Positions 40,996 to 50,394 of a stretch of DNA of 64,000 nt are shown one piece after another. Both the position numbers and the translations under genes were made by a program. The stretch spans positions 1 to 64,000 of the forward strand of contig NZ_JHXI01000007.1 of the NCBI RefSeq assembly GCF_000621785.1. Reading direction: 5' to 3'. The stretch's first letter is position 1, and every line of letters begins with the position of its first letter. The DNA is from Ruminococcus flavefaciens ND2009 (lineage in GTDB: Bacteria; Bacillota; Clostridia; Oscillospirales; Ruminococcaceae). The notes under the pieces were generated by a model, which was not told the DNA's origin, ran no database searches, and saw nothing but the letters and a program-made list of their open reading frames with translations.

Positions 40996-42723
40996 ATGAA
41001 GCAGAAAACAAGCAACGATATAATTGAATTCAGTCTCCTTGCCCCACGCAGGGAGGCTCCCTCTTTCAGGCTGGGAGAGTGTGCCGTAAATGACCTGTCG
41101 GTGGACTTTCTGGCGGAGAAGATAACGGGCAACAACACTGAAAAGACCACGGTGATGAAGATACTGGCAGATATGCCCATAAGCGCCGAAACTGTCAGCT
41201 ACAGAAGCAGTATCTACGCGGAGCTCCGCGATGACAGCGAGCTCTGCGAGAAGCTCTATGAAGTCTTCGACGCCATGCGTTTCTACATAAACGACCGCCC
41301 CATGCAGATAGGCGGCGCTTCCACTATATGGGAGTTTCTCACCCGTCTCCGCTCACTGGAGAGCTACATAAACTCGGTGCTGAAAATAAAGGAGCTCATC
41401 AGCGGACGCACCTTCCGCTCAGAGGGACTCAGACGCTTTGCAGAGTATGTCAGCAGCATCTACACCGACAGCGGATTTGATGAGCTTTCCCAGGACATTT
41501 CAGGTATCGCCGAGGAGTTCGAGACCGTAAGGAGCATGACTATAGGCGTCAACTTCAACCAGGATTTCTACCCCGAGGAAGTTGGGATAGTTTCACTCAA
41601 CAGATTCTATTTCGGCGAGCAGAGCGTGCTGAAGCGCTTCATACAGTTCCAGCGGAAAAACCAGGTCACGGATAAGGACCTGTTACCGTTCACTATGGAG
41701 ATACCACACGACAGCCTCAACAGAGCCGCCCGGAAGGTGGGCAGACCTACTCCCAATGGAGCGGCAAAGGACAGTCCTCTCATGCACAACCTGACCACCA
41801 TAATCGAGCGTATGCTGCCCGCTTCGGTTTCGAAGCTGAAGCGCATACTCAACAGGTATGTGGACGTCAGCGGAATAGCTCTTGCGGAGCTTGCTGATGA
41901 GTTCCTGTTCTATCTGCGGTTCATAGAGCTGGAGAAGAAGCTGAACGCCGCAGGTCTCCCCACCTGCATTGGAGAACCCTCGGAAAAGGATACGGACTTC
42001 CATGACCTTTACAACGTGAAGCTGGCTATATGCCGTACTCTCGGCACAGTCAGCGAGGATATAGTCTGCAACGATATTTCCTTCACCTATGACAAGACCG
42101 TTCAGATACTGACGGGTCCCAACCGCGGCGGCAAGACCATTCTCACCCAGGGCATAGGGCTTGCCTTCCTCATGTATCAGTGCGGCGTGTTCGTGCCTGC
42201 CGCCTCAGCGTCGGTGGAGCTGTGCACGGGTATCTACACCCACTTCCCCGTCGAGGAGGAGCGCACGGTATCACTGGGCAGACTGGGTGAGGAGGCAGCC
42301 CGCTTCTGCGAGATAAGCCGAAGTGCGGACAGAGGCAGCCTTGTGCTGCTGAACGAGTCCTTCGCCACCACCAGTCACACCGAGTCGCTATATATCGCGG
42401 AGGACGCCATCAGGTACCTCTGCTGTCTGGGCGCAAGGACTGTCTTCAACACCCATATGCACGAGCTTGCGGCGGAGGCTGACATCTTCGGCGAGACAGA
42501 AAAGGCAGTCTGCAAGGCGGTCAGCATGGTAATGGAAAATGACAACGGCAGGCGTTCCTACAAGGTCAGCTACAAAAAGCCCGACGGCAAGAGCTACGCC
42601 CGTGAGATAGCCTACAGCTTCGGCATAACCTTCGACCAGCTCATGGATAATCTCAGTGCAAAGGATGACAGCCATGTCACTTCAGACAATGATATTCAGA
42701 ATGATGTGCAAGCGCAGCGATGA
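40996..42723 (+). CDS. MutS-family ATPase without mismatch-binding domain
   Basis: 575 residues. The C-terminal ATPase is MutS-like: Walker A GPNRGGKTILTQG (normally GPNMGGKST), and a Walker-B-like LVLLNESFATTSHTE in which Asn replaces the usual Asp. The helical lever/clamp domain is recognisable upstream. The N-terminal mismatch-recognition and connector domains are missing, and there is no Smr domain, so it is not canonical MutS1 or MutS2. It starts 20 bases after the dockerin gene, with RBS AGAGGAG, and overlaps the hydrolase gene. Role unknown. Confidence 0.78.
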   Translation: MKQKTSNDIIEFSLLAPRREAPSFRLGECAVNDLSVDFLAEKITGNNTEKTTVMKILADMPISAETVSYRSSIYAELRDDSELCEKLYEVFDAMRFYINDRPMQIGGASTIWEFLTRLRSLESYINSVLKIKELISGRTFRSEGLRRFAEYVSSIYTDSGFDELSQDISGIAEEFETVRSMTIGVNFNQDFYPEEVGIVSLNRFYFGEQSVLKRFIQFQRKNQVTDKDLLPFTMEIPHDSLNRAARKVGRPTPNGAAKDSPLMHNLTTIIERMLPASVSKLKRILNRYVDVSGIALAELADEFLFYLRFIELEKKLNAAGLPTCIGEPSEKDTDFHDLYNVKLAICRTLGTVSEDIVCNDISFTYDKTVQILTGPNRGGKTILTQGIGLAFLMYQCGVFVPAASASVELCTGIYTHFPVEEERTVSLGRLGEEAARFCEISRSADRGSLVLLNESFATTSHTESLYIAEDAIRYLCCLGARTVFNTHMHELAAEADIFGETEKAVCKAVSMVMENDNGRRSYKVSYKKPDGKSYAREIAYSFGITFDQLMDNLSAKDDSHVTSDNDIQNDVQAQR

Positions 42724-43537
42724 CGCAAGAGACAGGGGGCTCACCGTCCCCGATGGGGTGGAGTGCTTCTGCAATATCAGATACGGGAAAGACAAAAAGT
42801 ACGGACTTCTGGACGTTTACCGTCCGAAGAATACTGCGGGAGCTGTCCCCGTCATCGTGAACTTTCACGGCGGCGGCTGGATATACGGCACCAAGGAGAC
42901 CTACCGCTTCTACTGTATGTCACTGGCTGAGCAGGGCTTTGCCGTTGTGGATCCAAGCTACCGCCTTGCACCGAAGCACCGCTTTCCTGCCGCCTTTGAG
43001 GATATAAACGATGTGTTCCGATTTGTACTTGACAACGCCGGAAAATATGGCTTTGACACCGCTGCGGTCTTCGGTCTGGGAGACTCCTCGGGCGCTGCGG
43101 GCATGGCTGCCTATGCAGCTGTACTCACCTGCCCCGGACTTGCGGAGGAGTTTCCCGTAACTCCTCCCGAGGGACTGAAGCTGAGAGGACTTGGTCTCAA
43201 CTGCGGCACCTATACTGCAAAGGGAAGGGCGGATTTCTACATAAACACGCTTCCGAAGAACGACCCTGAGAAGGTTCTTGAGCTGCTCCATACCGTTGAC
43301 CACATCACCGCGGACTATCCTCCCTGCTTCCTTATGACTGCCGCAGATGATTTCATGAAGGACCAGCAGGCGCCTATGGAAGAGGCTCTCAGGGCAAAGG
43401 GAGTACGGTTCGTGTCGAAGCTCTACGGCGATGAGAGCAACAGGCTGGGACACGTTTTCCACTGCAATATCAGGGACAAAAATGCGGCAGAAGCCAACAA
43501 AGAGCAGCTTGAGTTTTTCAGAAGCTGCATAGAATAA
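42674..43537 (+). CDS. Alpha/beta hydrolase (esterase/lipase, HSL-like)
   Basis: 287 residues. The oxyanion-hole motif is VNFHGGGWIYG, nucleophile Ser in FGLGDSSGAAG (GDSSG), probable acid in TAADDF and His in LGHVFH, all as in the GDSAG/HSL-type family. No signal peptide, so cytoplasmic; it may deacetylate imported sugars or esters. The ATG at 42674 lies 50 bases inside the MutS-like gene with AAAGGATG before it, so the two are translationally coupled. Confidence 0.85.
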   Translation: MSLQTMIFRMMCKRSDDARDRGLTVPDGVECFCNIRYGKDKKYGLLDVYRPKNTAGAVPVIVNFHGGGWIYGTKETYRFYCMSLAEQGFAVVDPSYRLAPKHRFPAAFEDINDVFRFVLDNAGKYGFDTAAVFGLGDSSGAAGMAAYAAVLTCPGLAEEFPVTPPEGLKLRGLGLNCGTYTAKGRADFYINTLPKNDPEKVLELLHTVDHITADYPPCFLMTAADDFMKDQQAPMEEALRAKGVRFVSKLYGDESNRLGHVFHCNIRDKNAAEANKEQLEFFRSCIE

Positions 43538-43544
43538 AGGTAAA

Positions 43545-43579
43545 CGGCACCATACGTTTTGCAGGTGCCGCTTTTTTTA
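43545..43579 (+). terminator. Terminator after the hydrolase gene
   Basis: CGGCACC (43545-43551) pairs with GGTGCCG (43564-43570), followed by CTTTTTTTAT. Confidence 0.85.
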
Positions 43580-43622
43580 TAAAAAGAAAAGCCGACATTA
43601 CGTCGGCTAAAAAAGAGAGGGG

Positions 43623-45038
43623 TCAAGATATTTCTTCTACTCTTACATTTGAGATGTACACAGTTGCTGTGGAACCTCTGTGTCCAAGGTTGAACTCCAG
43701 TCTGCCGTTGGGGTCGTCCTTGTCCTTCATCTCAAATTCATAGGTAAAGGTCTGTTTTTCGGGTGTTACTGTAAGCTTTGTATCCTGTAAATAACGTATC
43801 CAGCCTGCTGTGGGAGCCGAAACGCATACAACTATATCGCGCTCCTCATCGGCATAGGCGTCAAATGTGGCTCTGTACTTCTTGCCCTTTATCATGGGAA
43901 GCTCGGGCTGCACCAGCTGTACGGAGTAGTCCTCCGTGCCCTCAGCCTCAGAGCTGATGACAATCATGTTGTCCCTTATCTCGGCACTTCCCTCGCCGCC
44001 GTTAAAGAGCAGGAATTTCCAGTTCACATCGTCGGTGAGATCCTCGTCCTCTGAGAAGTCGCCGTTATAGATGAAGTTTCCGTCCTCAAGCGCCTCGCGG
44101 TAGGTCTTTTCGGGCTTGGTGACATTGGTATCGTACTCGGGCTTCTGGTAAACTCTTACATAGTCCACCTCGAACTCTGCCTTATCGAAGTCTGTGGTCT
44201 CGTCGGGATCTCCGGGCCATACACCGCCTACTGCCAGATTCATCTGAACGAAGAAGGGCTGATCGAAGGGAGCGGGATAAGGCTTGTCGTCCTCGCCCTG
44301 TACGGCTGTGAACCAGTCGTTGGCGGTATTGTAGAGGTTTCCGTCGATATACCAGCGTATCTCGCCGGGCTCCCACTCTACGGAATACTCATGGAAGCTG
44401 TCTGCGTAGGTCTGACCTGTCAGTCCCCAGGTGCCCTGCTGCTCGCCGTGTGGCTCACCGTAGTGAAGTGTACCGTAAGCGGTGCTGACATCGTTTCCAA
44501 GAACCTCCATAATGTCTATCTCGCCGCACTTCGGCCACTGACCATAATAGCTCTCGTCCTTGGGCATCATCCATATAGCAGGCCAGAGTCCCTGTCCTTC
44601 GGGCACCTTGGCACTGACAACTACCTTACCGTAGGTGAAATCGGTCTTGTTCTGACCTGTGACCTTGCCGGAGGTATAGTGTGCTCTGCCGTTGTTCTCG
44701 GTCTTTATAGCCTTGATGACCAGCTTGCCGTCACGAATGAAAACATTGTCCGTGGAGGTGGTATACTCCTGGAGCTCCTCGTTGGTCCAGCCGGGCTCAT
44801 GGGGCTCGTAGTTCCACTTTGCCATGTCCAGGTCGCTGCCGCTGAATTCGTCGTTCCAGAGAAGGTCATAGCCCTCTATTTCGGGAACGTCCTCCTCAAC
44901 AGCTGCGGCAGTAGTCTCAGCCGCTGTGGTCTCGGGAGCGCTCTCGCTGACCGAGCTTTTGTTATTGTTTCCGCAGCCGCTTGCAGAAGCTAAAATCGAA
45001 ACAGCCGCAATAAAAGATAATACCTTGAATTTTTTCAT
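43623..45038 (-). CDS. GH16 endo-beta-1,3(4)-glucanase lipoprotein with CBM4-like domain
   Basis: 471 residues. A lipoprotein signal (ILASASGC, Cys 22) is followed by an Ala/Thr/Glu linker and a GH16 catalytic domain (about 55-315). The active-site motif EIDIMEVLG gives nucleophile Glu 173, assisting Asp 175 and acid/base Glu 178. The C-terminal ~150 residues are a CBM4/9-like beta-sandwich (NGDFSEDEDL ... ISNVRVEEIS). It is probably surface-anchored and cleaves laminarin- or lichenan-type glucans; the insertion in the motif (E-I-D-I-M-E) favours laminarinases. The ATG follows GGAGTAAAT. No dockerin. Confidence 0.9.
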   Translation of the reverse strand: MKKFKVLSFIAAVSILASASGCGNNNKSSVSESAPETTAAETTAAAVEEDVPEIEGYDLLWNDEFSGSDLDMAKWNYEPHEPGWTNEELQEYTTSTDNVFIRDGKLVIKAIKTENNGRAHYTSGKVTGQNKTDFTYGKVVVSAKVPEGQGLWPAIWMMPKDESYYGQWPKCGEIDIMEVLGNDVSTAYGTLHYGEPHGEQQGTWGLTGQTYADSFHEYSVEWEPGEIRWYIDGNLYNTANDWFTAVQGEDDKPYPAPFDQPFFVQMNLAVGGVWPGDPDETTDFDKAEFEVDYVRVYQKPEYDTNVTKPEKTYREALEDGNFIYNGDFSEDEDLTDDVNWKFLLFNGGEGSAEIRDNMIVISSEAEGTEDYSVQLVQPELPMIKGKKYRATFDAYADEERDIVVCVSAPTAGWIRYLQDTKLTVTPEKQTFTYEFEMKDKDDPNGRLEFNLGHRGSTATVYISNVRVEEIS

Positions 45039-45210
45039 ATTTACTCCTCCCTGAATACGGGCTTTATTCTATCTTGGCATTATTATAACTTTTCACGCTG
45101 AAAAATGATAGCAAAATGCGGAGAAATATAGTAATCTGATGATATAACAAGTTTTTTTAAAAGCACTCAGGGAAATGTAGTTTTATTCTGATTTAATCCG
45201 TTAACATAAT

Positions 45211-45240
45211 GTAGGGGACGGCGCCCTCGCCGTCCCCTAC
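45211..45240. repeat. Perfect GC-rich hairpin repeat
   Basis: A 13-base perfect stem, GTAGGGGACGGCG and its complement, with a CCCT loop, flanked by similar AT-rich ATGATTTAATC-type sequence. Hairpins of this GTAGGGG...CCCCTAC design are common dispersed repeats in Firmicutes. No strong T run follows, so a repeat is a better call than a terminator. The rest of 45039-45273 shows no gene. Confidence 0.6.
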
Positions 45241-45273
45241 AAATATAAATTATGATTTAATCAAGCTTTTTCA

Positions 45274-46302
45274 TCAGAGCTGGTCTGCAAGGTCAAGGAC
45301 AAGACGCTCGGTCTTCTCCCAGCCCAGACAGGGATCGGTAATGGACTTGCCATAGACGTTCTCACCTATCTTCTGGGAGCCGTCAACGATATAGCTCTCT
45401 ATCATGAGTCCCTTCACGAGCTTCTTTATATCTTCGCTGTGGCGCATACTATGGAGTATCTCCTTGGAGATCCTTATCTGCTCCTCAAACTGCTTGCCCG
45501 AGTTGGAGTGGTTGGTATCCACGATAAGGGCGGGATTTTTCAGGTCTTTCTCTGCATAGATCTTTGCCAGACCGTAGAGATCCTCGAAGTGGTAATTGGG
45601 GAAGGACTGTCCCCTGTCATTTACATATCCGCGGAGGATAGCGTGAGCATAAGGGTTGCCGTCACTTCTCACCTCACAGCCTCTGTAGATGAAGGCATGA
45701 TGATGCTGGGCAGCGGTGATGGAGTTCATCATTACTGAAATATCGCCGCCTGTGGGGTTCTTCATACCCACGGGTATATCTACACCGCTGGAGACCAGAC
45801 GGTGCTGCTGGTTCTCAACGGAACGGGCTCCGATAGCGATATAGGACAGCAGATCGTCCAGGTAGCTGTAATTCTCGGGATAGAGCATCTCGTCAGCACA
45901 GCTGAAGCCGGTCTCCGCAAGGGCTCTCATGTGAAGGTGTCTCACTGCGATGATACCGCTCTTGAGGTCGGGCATAGCTGTGGGGTCGGGCTGGTGGAGC
46001 ATTCCCTTATAGCCGTCGCCTGTAGTTCTGGGCTTGCCTGTATAGATACGTGGGATCATCATTATCTTGTCGCTGACCTTTTCCTGCAAGCCGCGAAGAC
46101 GTGTGATATAGTCGAGGACGCTGTCCTCATTGTCCGCAGAGCAGGGACCGATAACAAGCAGGAATTTATCGGACTCTCCGCTGAATATCTTCTTTATTTC
46201 CCTGTCACGTTCAGCCTTGATGTCGATAAGCTCCTGAGAGAGCGGATGAGCAGCCTTCAGCTCCGAAGGGTGGGGCAGCTCGCGGATGATATTAAGTGCC
46301 AT
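45274..46302 (-). CDS. aroF: 3-deoxy-7-phosphoheptulonate synthase (AroFGH class)
   Basis: 342 residues, type I-alpha DAHP synthase. It condenses phosphoenolpyruvate and erythrose 4-phosphate, the first step of the shikimate pathway. Visible: LVIGPCSADNEDSVLDY, PRTTGDGYKGMLHQPD, GARSVENQQHRL, MKNPTGGDI, and VDTNHSNSGKQ. It is 20 bases downstream of aroC on the same strand, so the first and last common-pathway steps share an operon. Symbol assigned by class, not by allosteric type. Confidence 0.92.
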   Translation of the reverse strand: MALNIIRELPHPSELKAAHPLSQELIDIKAERDREIKKIFSGESDKFLLVIGPCSADNEDSVLDYITRLRGLQEKVSDKIMMIPRIYTGKPRTTGDGYKGMLHQPDPTAMPDLKSGIIAVRHLHMRALAETGFSCADEMLYPENYSYLDDLLSYIAIGARSVENQQHRLVSSGVDIPVGMKNPTGGDISVMMNSITAAQHHHAFIYRGCEVRSDGNPYAHAILRGYVNDRGQSFPNYHFEDLYGLAKIYAEKDLKNPALIVDTNHSNSGKQFEEQIRISKEILHSMRHSEDIKKLVKGLMIESYIVDGSQKIGENVYGKSITDPCLGWEKTERLVLDLADQL

Positions 46303-46321
46303 AAGAATTTTCCTTTCCGGA

Positions 46322-47410
46322 TCATTTGAGCCAGTCTGTGCCGAACCTCATTGCCAGCTGGTCACAGACCACAAGTGCAGTAATGCTGTCAACTACAACT
46401 CTTGCACGATGCACGATAGCAGGGTCGTGGCGACCCTTTATCTGAAGAGTGGTATTTTCCATGGTGTTTATATCGATTGTCTGCTGTTCCTTGTAAATCG
46501 AAGGTGTGGGCTTTACGGCAACTCTGAAGAGTACGGGAAGTCCTGTGGTTATACCGCCCAGTATACCGCCGTTGTTGTTGGTCTCGGATACGGGAGCGCC
46601 GTTCACCGAGCTGAAGCAGTCGTTGCACTGACTTCCAAGCATATCAGCTGCGGCAAAGCCTGCGCCGAACTCCACTCCCTTGACGGCAGGTATGCCGAAA
46701 AGCGCATGGGCGAGAAGGCTCTCCACCGTGTCGAACCAGGGCTCGCCTACGCCTGCGGGAAGCCCCATGACTGCGGTCTCAAGTCTGCCGCCTACGCTGT
46801 CGCCGTCATTCTTGGCAGCGGTTATGGCTGCCTGCATTTCCTCTGCCTTCTGACTGTCGAGGACTGCGAACTCCATATCACCCAGCTGAGCGATGTCCCT
46901 TGCCATATCCCCGAAGGGACGGTCATAGACTCCGCCGCAGGACAGGATATGTGTGCCGATGGTAATGCCCTTATTGCGGAGAGCGCTGATGGCGACTGCT
47001 CCTGCGGCAACAACTCCTGCGGTTATCCTGCCCGAGAAGTGTCCGCCGCCGCGGAAGTCCTGAAAGCCGTGATATTTCATCTGGGCTGAGAAGTCCGCAT
47101 GACCGGGACGGGCTTTATAGGCAAGCTCGCCGTAATCCTTGCTTCTTGTGTCCTGATTTTCTATGATGAAAGTTATGGGTGTACCTGTTGTCTTACCGTT
47201 GAAAACTCCGCTGACTATCCTTACCTTGTCTGCCTCGCGGCGGGCGGTGGACAGTGCGCTGACTGACTGGCGGAGCTTCATCTGATGCGCGATGAATTCC
47301 TCATCTACAGCAATTCCCGGAGCTATGCCGTCCAGTACGGCGCCGATAGCCTCACCGTGGCTCTCGCCGAAAACGGTGACGGAAACGCTGGAACCGAAGG
47401 TGTTTTTCAT
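46322..47410 (-). CDS. aroC: Chorismate synthase
   Basis: 362 residues. It makes chorismate from EPSP with reduced FMN. Signatures: [41 protein letters not shown] and [11 protein letters not shown]. The start is the ATG at 47410 after AGAGGAGATG, which gives the canonical N-terminus MKNTFGSS; the longer frame to 47464 is leader. Confidence 0.94.
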   Translation of the reverse strand: MKNTFGSSVSVTVFGESHGEAIGAVLDGIAPGIAVDEEFIAHQMKLRQSVSALSTARREADKVRIVSGVFNGKTTGTPITFIIENQDTRSKDYGELAYKARPGHADFSAQMKYHGFQDFRGGGHFSGRITAGVVAAGAVAISALRNKGITIGTHILSCGGVYDRPFGDMARDIAQLGDMEFAVLDSQKAEEMQAAITAAKNDGDSVGGRLETAVMGLPAGVGEPWFDTVESLLAHALFGIPAVKGVEFGAGFAAADMLGSQCNDCFSSVNGAPVSETNNNGGILGGITTGLPVLFRVAVKPTPSIYKEQQTIDINTMENTTLQIKGRHDPAIVHRARVVVDSITALVVCDQLAMRFGTDWLK

Positions 47411-47602
47411 ATATACATCTCCTCTGGTCTGTGTAAAAGTTCCGAATAACGTGAAAAAGCCCACTTCGGACTGCCTTTAAATTATACCACTTTGATAAGA
47501 ATATGTCAACACGGCAATTCAACGATTTGCAGGTTCAAAGCGATAAAGTATATAGTTATTTTGTATAGTCCCGGGCAGCTCTTTTTGTACAGTTCCACAT
47601 CA

Positions 47603-47631
47603 TTGACTTTAACGGTATATCGTGGTATAAT
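47603..47631 (+). promoter_or_regulatory. SigmaA promoter of glgB
   Basis: TTGACT (47603-47608), 17 bases, TATAAT (47626-47631), about 25 bases before the start codon. Confidence 0.8.
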
Positions 47632-47655
47632 CAAGAAAAACGACGAGGTGAGCTT

Positions 47656-49464
47656 ATGGACATAATGAGATTTTACAAGGGCGAGGAGTTTTCCGCATAC
47701 GAGTATTTCGGTGCTCATCTCACGGAAAATGGCACCATTTTCAGAGTGTACGCCCCCAATGCCTCAAAGGTCTCTGTTATCGGTGATTTCAGCAAGTGGG
47801 AGGAGCTCCCCATGAAGGCTGTGAATGACGGAAGGTCCTATGAGCTCACGTTCCCCGCGGCTGTGGAGGGACAGCGCTACAAATACCGTATCTTCGATAC
47901 AAAGGGAAACTTCATCGACCACTGTGATCCCTACGGCTTCGGCATGGAGCTCCGCCCCGGCACCTGCTCCGTTATAAGGAGCGTTGAGGGCTACCGGTTC
48001 GGCGACGAGGACTGGCTCAGTCAGCGCTCGGACTGCCGCGACAAGCCCCTCAACATCTATGAGGTGCACCTGGGCTCCTGGAAAAGGCGCTCCGATGAGG
48101 ACGAGGAGGGCTGGTTCAGCTACTCGGAAATTGCCGATGAGCTCATCGACTATGTCTGCGAGTTCGGCTATAACTACATAGAGCTCATGCCCCTCAGCGA
48201 ACACCCCTGCGACGAGTCCTGGGGCTATCAGAGCACGGGCTTCTTCGCTCCCACCTCACGCTACGGAACTCCCCTTCAGCTCATGGAGCTGGTGGACAAG
48301 TGCCACCGCCGCGGCATCGGCGTCATCATCGATTTCGTCCCCGTGCACTTCGCCGTTGACCATTATGCACTGACGGAGTTCGACGGCACCAGGCTATATG
48401 AGTATCCTGCGGACGACATAGGCTATAACGAATGGGGCAGCCGCAACTTCAACCATTCCAAGGGCGAGGTCCGCTCCTTTATAAAGTCTGCGGCGGACTA
48501 CTGGCTCAGCGTCTACCACTTCGACGGTCTGCGCATGGACGCGGTCCGCAATATGATATACTGGAACGGCGACGAGCACCGCGGCGAGAACAAAACTGCC
48601 ATACAGTTCCTGAAAGACATGAACAGCGGGCTCAAAGCCCGTCACCCTTCCGCAATTATTTCCGCAGAGGACTCCTCTGCCTATCCGAAGGTAACAGCTC
48701 CCGTATTTGACGGTGGACTGGGCTTTGACTACAAATGGGACCTGGGCTGGATGCACGATACTCTGGAGTATTTCCAGAGTGCTCCCATGTATCGCTCCCG
48801 CGACTATCACAAGCTCACCTTCTCTATGCTGTATTTCTACAACGAGAAGTATATACTCCCCCTCTCTCACGATGAAGTGGTCCACGGCAAGGCAACTGTG
48901 GCTCAGAAGATGAACGGTCAGTACAATGAGAAGTTCCCCCAGGCAAGGGCTCTGTATATGTACATGATGGTCCACCCGGGAAAGAAGCTGAATTTCATGG
49001 GAAGCGAGTTTGCCCAGCTCCGCGAATGGGACGAAAAGCGCCAGCAGGACTGGGATATGCTGAAATACCCCCTCCACGACTCCTTCAGAGAGTACATAAA
49101 AGCCCTCAACAAGATATATCTTGAGCACAAGGCGCTCCACTATGACTATGACCCTACCAATTTCGCGTGGGAGGACTGCAACTCCGCGGAGAGGTGCGTG
49201 TATGCCATTCGCAGAAAGGCTGCGGAGGGCGATATACTTGCAGTTCTCAACTTCTCCGACTGGTATCAGTTCGGCTATTCCGTCAATATCGGCAGCAACT
49301 GGGGTGCGGAGCTCCTTCTGGACTCCGACAATCAGCGCTACAGCGGAACTACTCCCGAGGGCAAGGCAGAGTTCACCCTTGCAAATGGCAGGCTGAACAT
49401 GGACATTCCCCCATTCAGCGGCAGGATATTCCTGCTTTCAAGGACAAAAAAGGCGGAGCTGTAA
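47656..49464 (+). CDS. glgB: 1,4-alpha-glucan branching enzyme
   Basis: 602 residues, GH13 subfamily 9. An N-terminal CBM48-like domain (about 15-110: GAHLTENGTIFRVYAPNASKV, GDFSKWEELPM) precedes the catalytic barrel. Conserved regions are VDFVPVHF-type IIDFVPVHFA, GLRMDAVRNM (nucleophile Asp), AIISAEDSS (acid/base Glu) and LPLSHDEVVHGK (transition-state Asp). It creates alpha-1,6 branches in glycogen. The start follows CGAGGTGAGC; a second ATG three codons later is possible. Single-gene transcript with its own promoter and terminator. Confidence 0.93.
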   Translation: MDIMRFYKGEEFSAYEYFGAHLTENGTIFRVYAPNASKVSVIGDFSKWEELPMKAVNDGRSYELTFPAAVEGQRYKYRIFDTKGNFIDHCDPYGFGMELRPGTCSVIRSVEGYRFGDEDWLSQRSDCRDKPLNIYEVHLGSWKRRSDEDEEGWFSYSEIADELIDYVCEFGYNYIELMPLSEHPCDESWGYQSTGFFAPTSRYGTPLQLMELVDKCHRRGIGVIIDFVPVHFAVDHYALTEFDGTRLYEYPADDIGYNEWGSRNFNHSKGEVRSFIKSAADYWLSVYHFDGLRMDAVRNMIYWNGDEHRGENKTAIQFLKDMNSGLKARHPSAIISAEDSSAYPKVTAPVFDGGLGFDYKWDLGWMHDTLEYFQSAPMYRSRDYHKLTFSMLYFYNEKYILPLSHDEVVHGKATVAQKMNGQYNEKFPQARALYMYMMVHPGKKLNFMGSEFAQLREWDEKRQQDWDMLKYPLHDSFREYIKALNKIYLEHKALHYDYDPTNFAWEDCNSAERCVYAIRRKAAEGDILAVLNFSDWYQFGYSVNIGSNWGAELLLDSDNQRYSGTTPEGKAEFTLANGRLNMDIPPFSGRIFLLSRTKKAEL

Positions 49465-49482
49465 GGCTCCGCTTTTTGTTAT
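49453..49482 (+). terminator. Terminator of glgB
   Basis: GCGGAGC and GCTCCGC arms overlap the glgB stop codon and are followed by TTTTTGTT. Confidence 0.8.
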
Positions 49483-49505
49483 AATATTAATTTTTTACCA
49501 GCCTA

Positions 49506-49534
49506 TTGATTTTGAACTGCCATTATGATATAAT
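49506..49534 (+). promoter_or_regulatory. SigmaA promoter of the tRNA-Ser gene
   Basis: TTGATT (49506-49511), 17 bases, TATAAT (49529-49534), 16 bases before the mature 5' end. Confidence 0.75.
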
Positions 49535-49550
49535 ATTATAGTGATTTTAT

Positions 49551-49639
49551 GCAGTGGTATCGAAGTGGTCATAACGGACATGACTCGAAATCATGATGCC
49601 CCTTGAGGGACGTGGGTTCGAATCCCACCCACTGCGCCA
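49551..49639 (+). tRNA. tRNA-Ser (CGA)
   Basis: The acceptor GCAGTGG pairs with CCACTGC, with G discriminator and encoded CCA at 49637-49639. The anticodon stem CATGA/TCATG holds loop CTCGAAA, so the anticodon is CGA (reads UCG). A long variable arm (about ATGCCCCTTGAGGGACG) and the T-arm GGGTTCGAATCCC are class II features of tRNA-Ser. It forms the left boundary of the putative integrated element. Confidence 0.93.
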
Positions 49640-49652
49640 TATCGTCATGACT

Positions 49653-50056
49653 AAATTGATGACATGCCCAAAAAAGCCCGAGATATCGGGCTTTTTTGCT
49701 ACCCAAATCTCGAAAATTTTACTTCGATTTTCATAGATGACATTGGGCTGTTTTAGCCATGTGTAAGGATTTGAACTCTCAAAAGAGCAGATTCAGTCCC
49801 CTCCAAAGGTCGAAATACAGGCAAATTTCGATTTTGTCGCCCAAAAATAGTATACAAAGTTTCGGACTCGGTTTTAGTGGTTTTCACGAAATATGAAAAC
49901 ACTGGAATCGAGTCCTTTTTGTTTTCCCGAAAACCAACTGATAGTAAACCTATCAGCGATTTGTGAGCCGTTTTTGACGGCATCGGTGACAGTTCGGGAA
50001 GCTGCACCACCGAGAGCGATTGAAGCCGCTGTGAACGATTTGTGAGCCCAGTGGCA
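49653..50056. repeat. Direct repeat copy 1 (~405 bp) flanking the NEAT/peptide island
   Basis: Matches 54682-55088 in the same orientation with scattered substitutions. It starts AAATTGATG and passes through a perfect terminator-like hairpin (AAAAAAGCCCGA...TCGGGCTTTTTT, 49670-49698). It ends near GCCGCTGTGAACGATTTGTGAGCC. On the minus strand both copies contain an open stretch (SFTAA...GG...SR...TDAV-NGSQIADRFTI) that may be the remnant of a mobile-element gene. It begins 14 bases past the tRNA. Confidence 0.8.
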
Positions 50057-50134
50057 AAGTTCATCCGCTTCTTCAAGCTCGTATCTGGTCAATTCGTAAT
50101 CTGTCCATTTTAGATAGACTTCAGCTTATACCAT
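49874..50134 (-). pseudogene. Possible gene remnant inside repeat copy 1
   Basis: The minus strand reads through AEVYLKWTDYELTRYELEEA, DELCHWAHKSFTAASIALGG and NGSQIADRFTISWFSGKQK to a stop at 49874. A matching 52-residue frame with its own ATG lies in the second repeat (54937-55095). The frame has no clear ribosome binding site. Most base differences between copies change amino acids, so it is probably not under strong selection. No family recognised. Confidence 0.35.
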
Positions 50135-50269
50135 TGGCGAGAATGATGATACAAAGATACTCAAAGGCGTGATATATCTTCGTTTCAATTGTGCGACGTT
50201 TGATCACTCGCGTCAAAGCAAGGAGCCGTTCGCATCACTTGTTATTTATATTAATTGAATAATAGTTGT
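50057..50269. other. Intergenic stretch after repeat copy 1
   Basis: Apart from the 5' end of the minus-strand remnant above (to about 50134), I see no gene, repeat or promoter in this stretch. Confidence 0.4.
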
Positions 50270-50316
50270 CGCAGGGTAACATTTTTCAGAGTGTTGCCCT
50301 GCGTTTGCTTTTTTAT
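50270..50316. terminator. Strong terminator hairpin
   Basis: CGCAGGGTAACA (50270-50281) pairs with TGTTGCCCTGCG (50292-50303), one G-U pair, followed by TTTGCTTTTTT. No obvious plus-strand gene precedes it; it may insulate the island from the tRNA side. Confidence 0.7.
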
Positions 50317-50394
50317 AGAGGATAAAATATTCTCCAACAAAAACACACGAAAAATATTAGTTATCAACAATTTGTGAACAAAAAATGTACGAAC

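Noticed and set aside
49551..49639. Exact attachment-site repeat of the tRNA 3' end elsewhere in the window
   Set aside because: I could not find a second copy of the tRNA-Ser 3' end before 64000. The right boundary of the element must lie outside, and the ~405-bp repeats are not derived from the tRNA.
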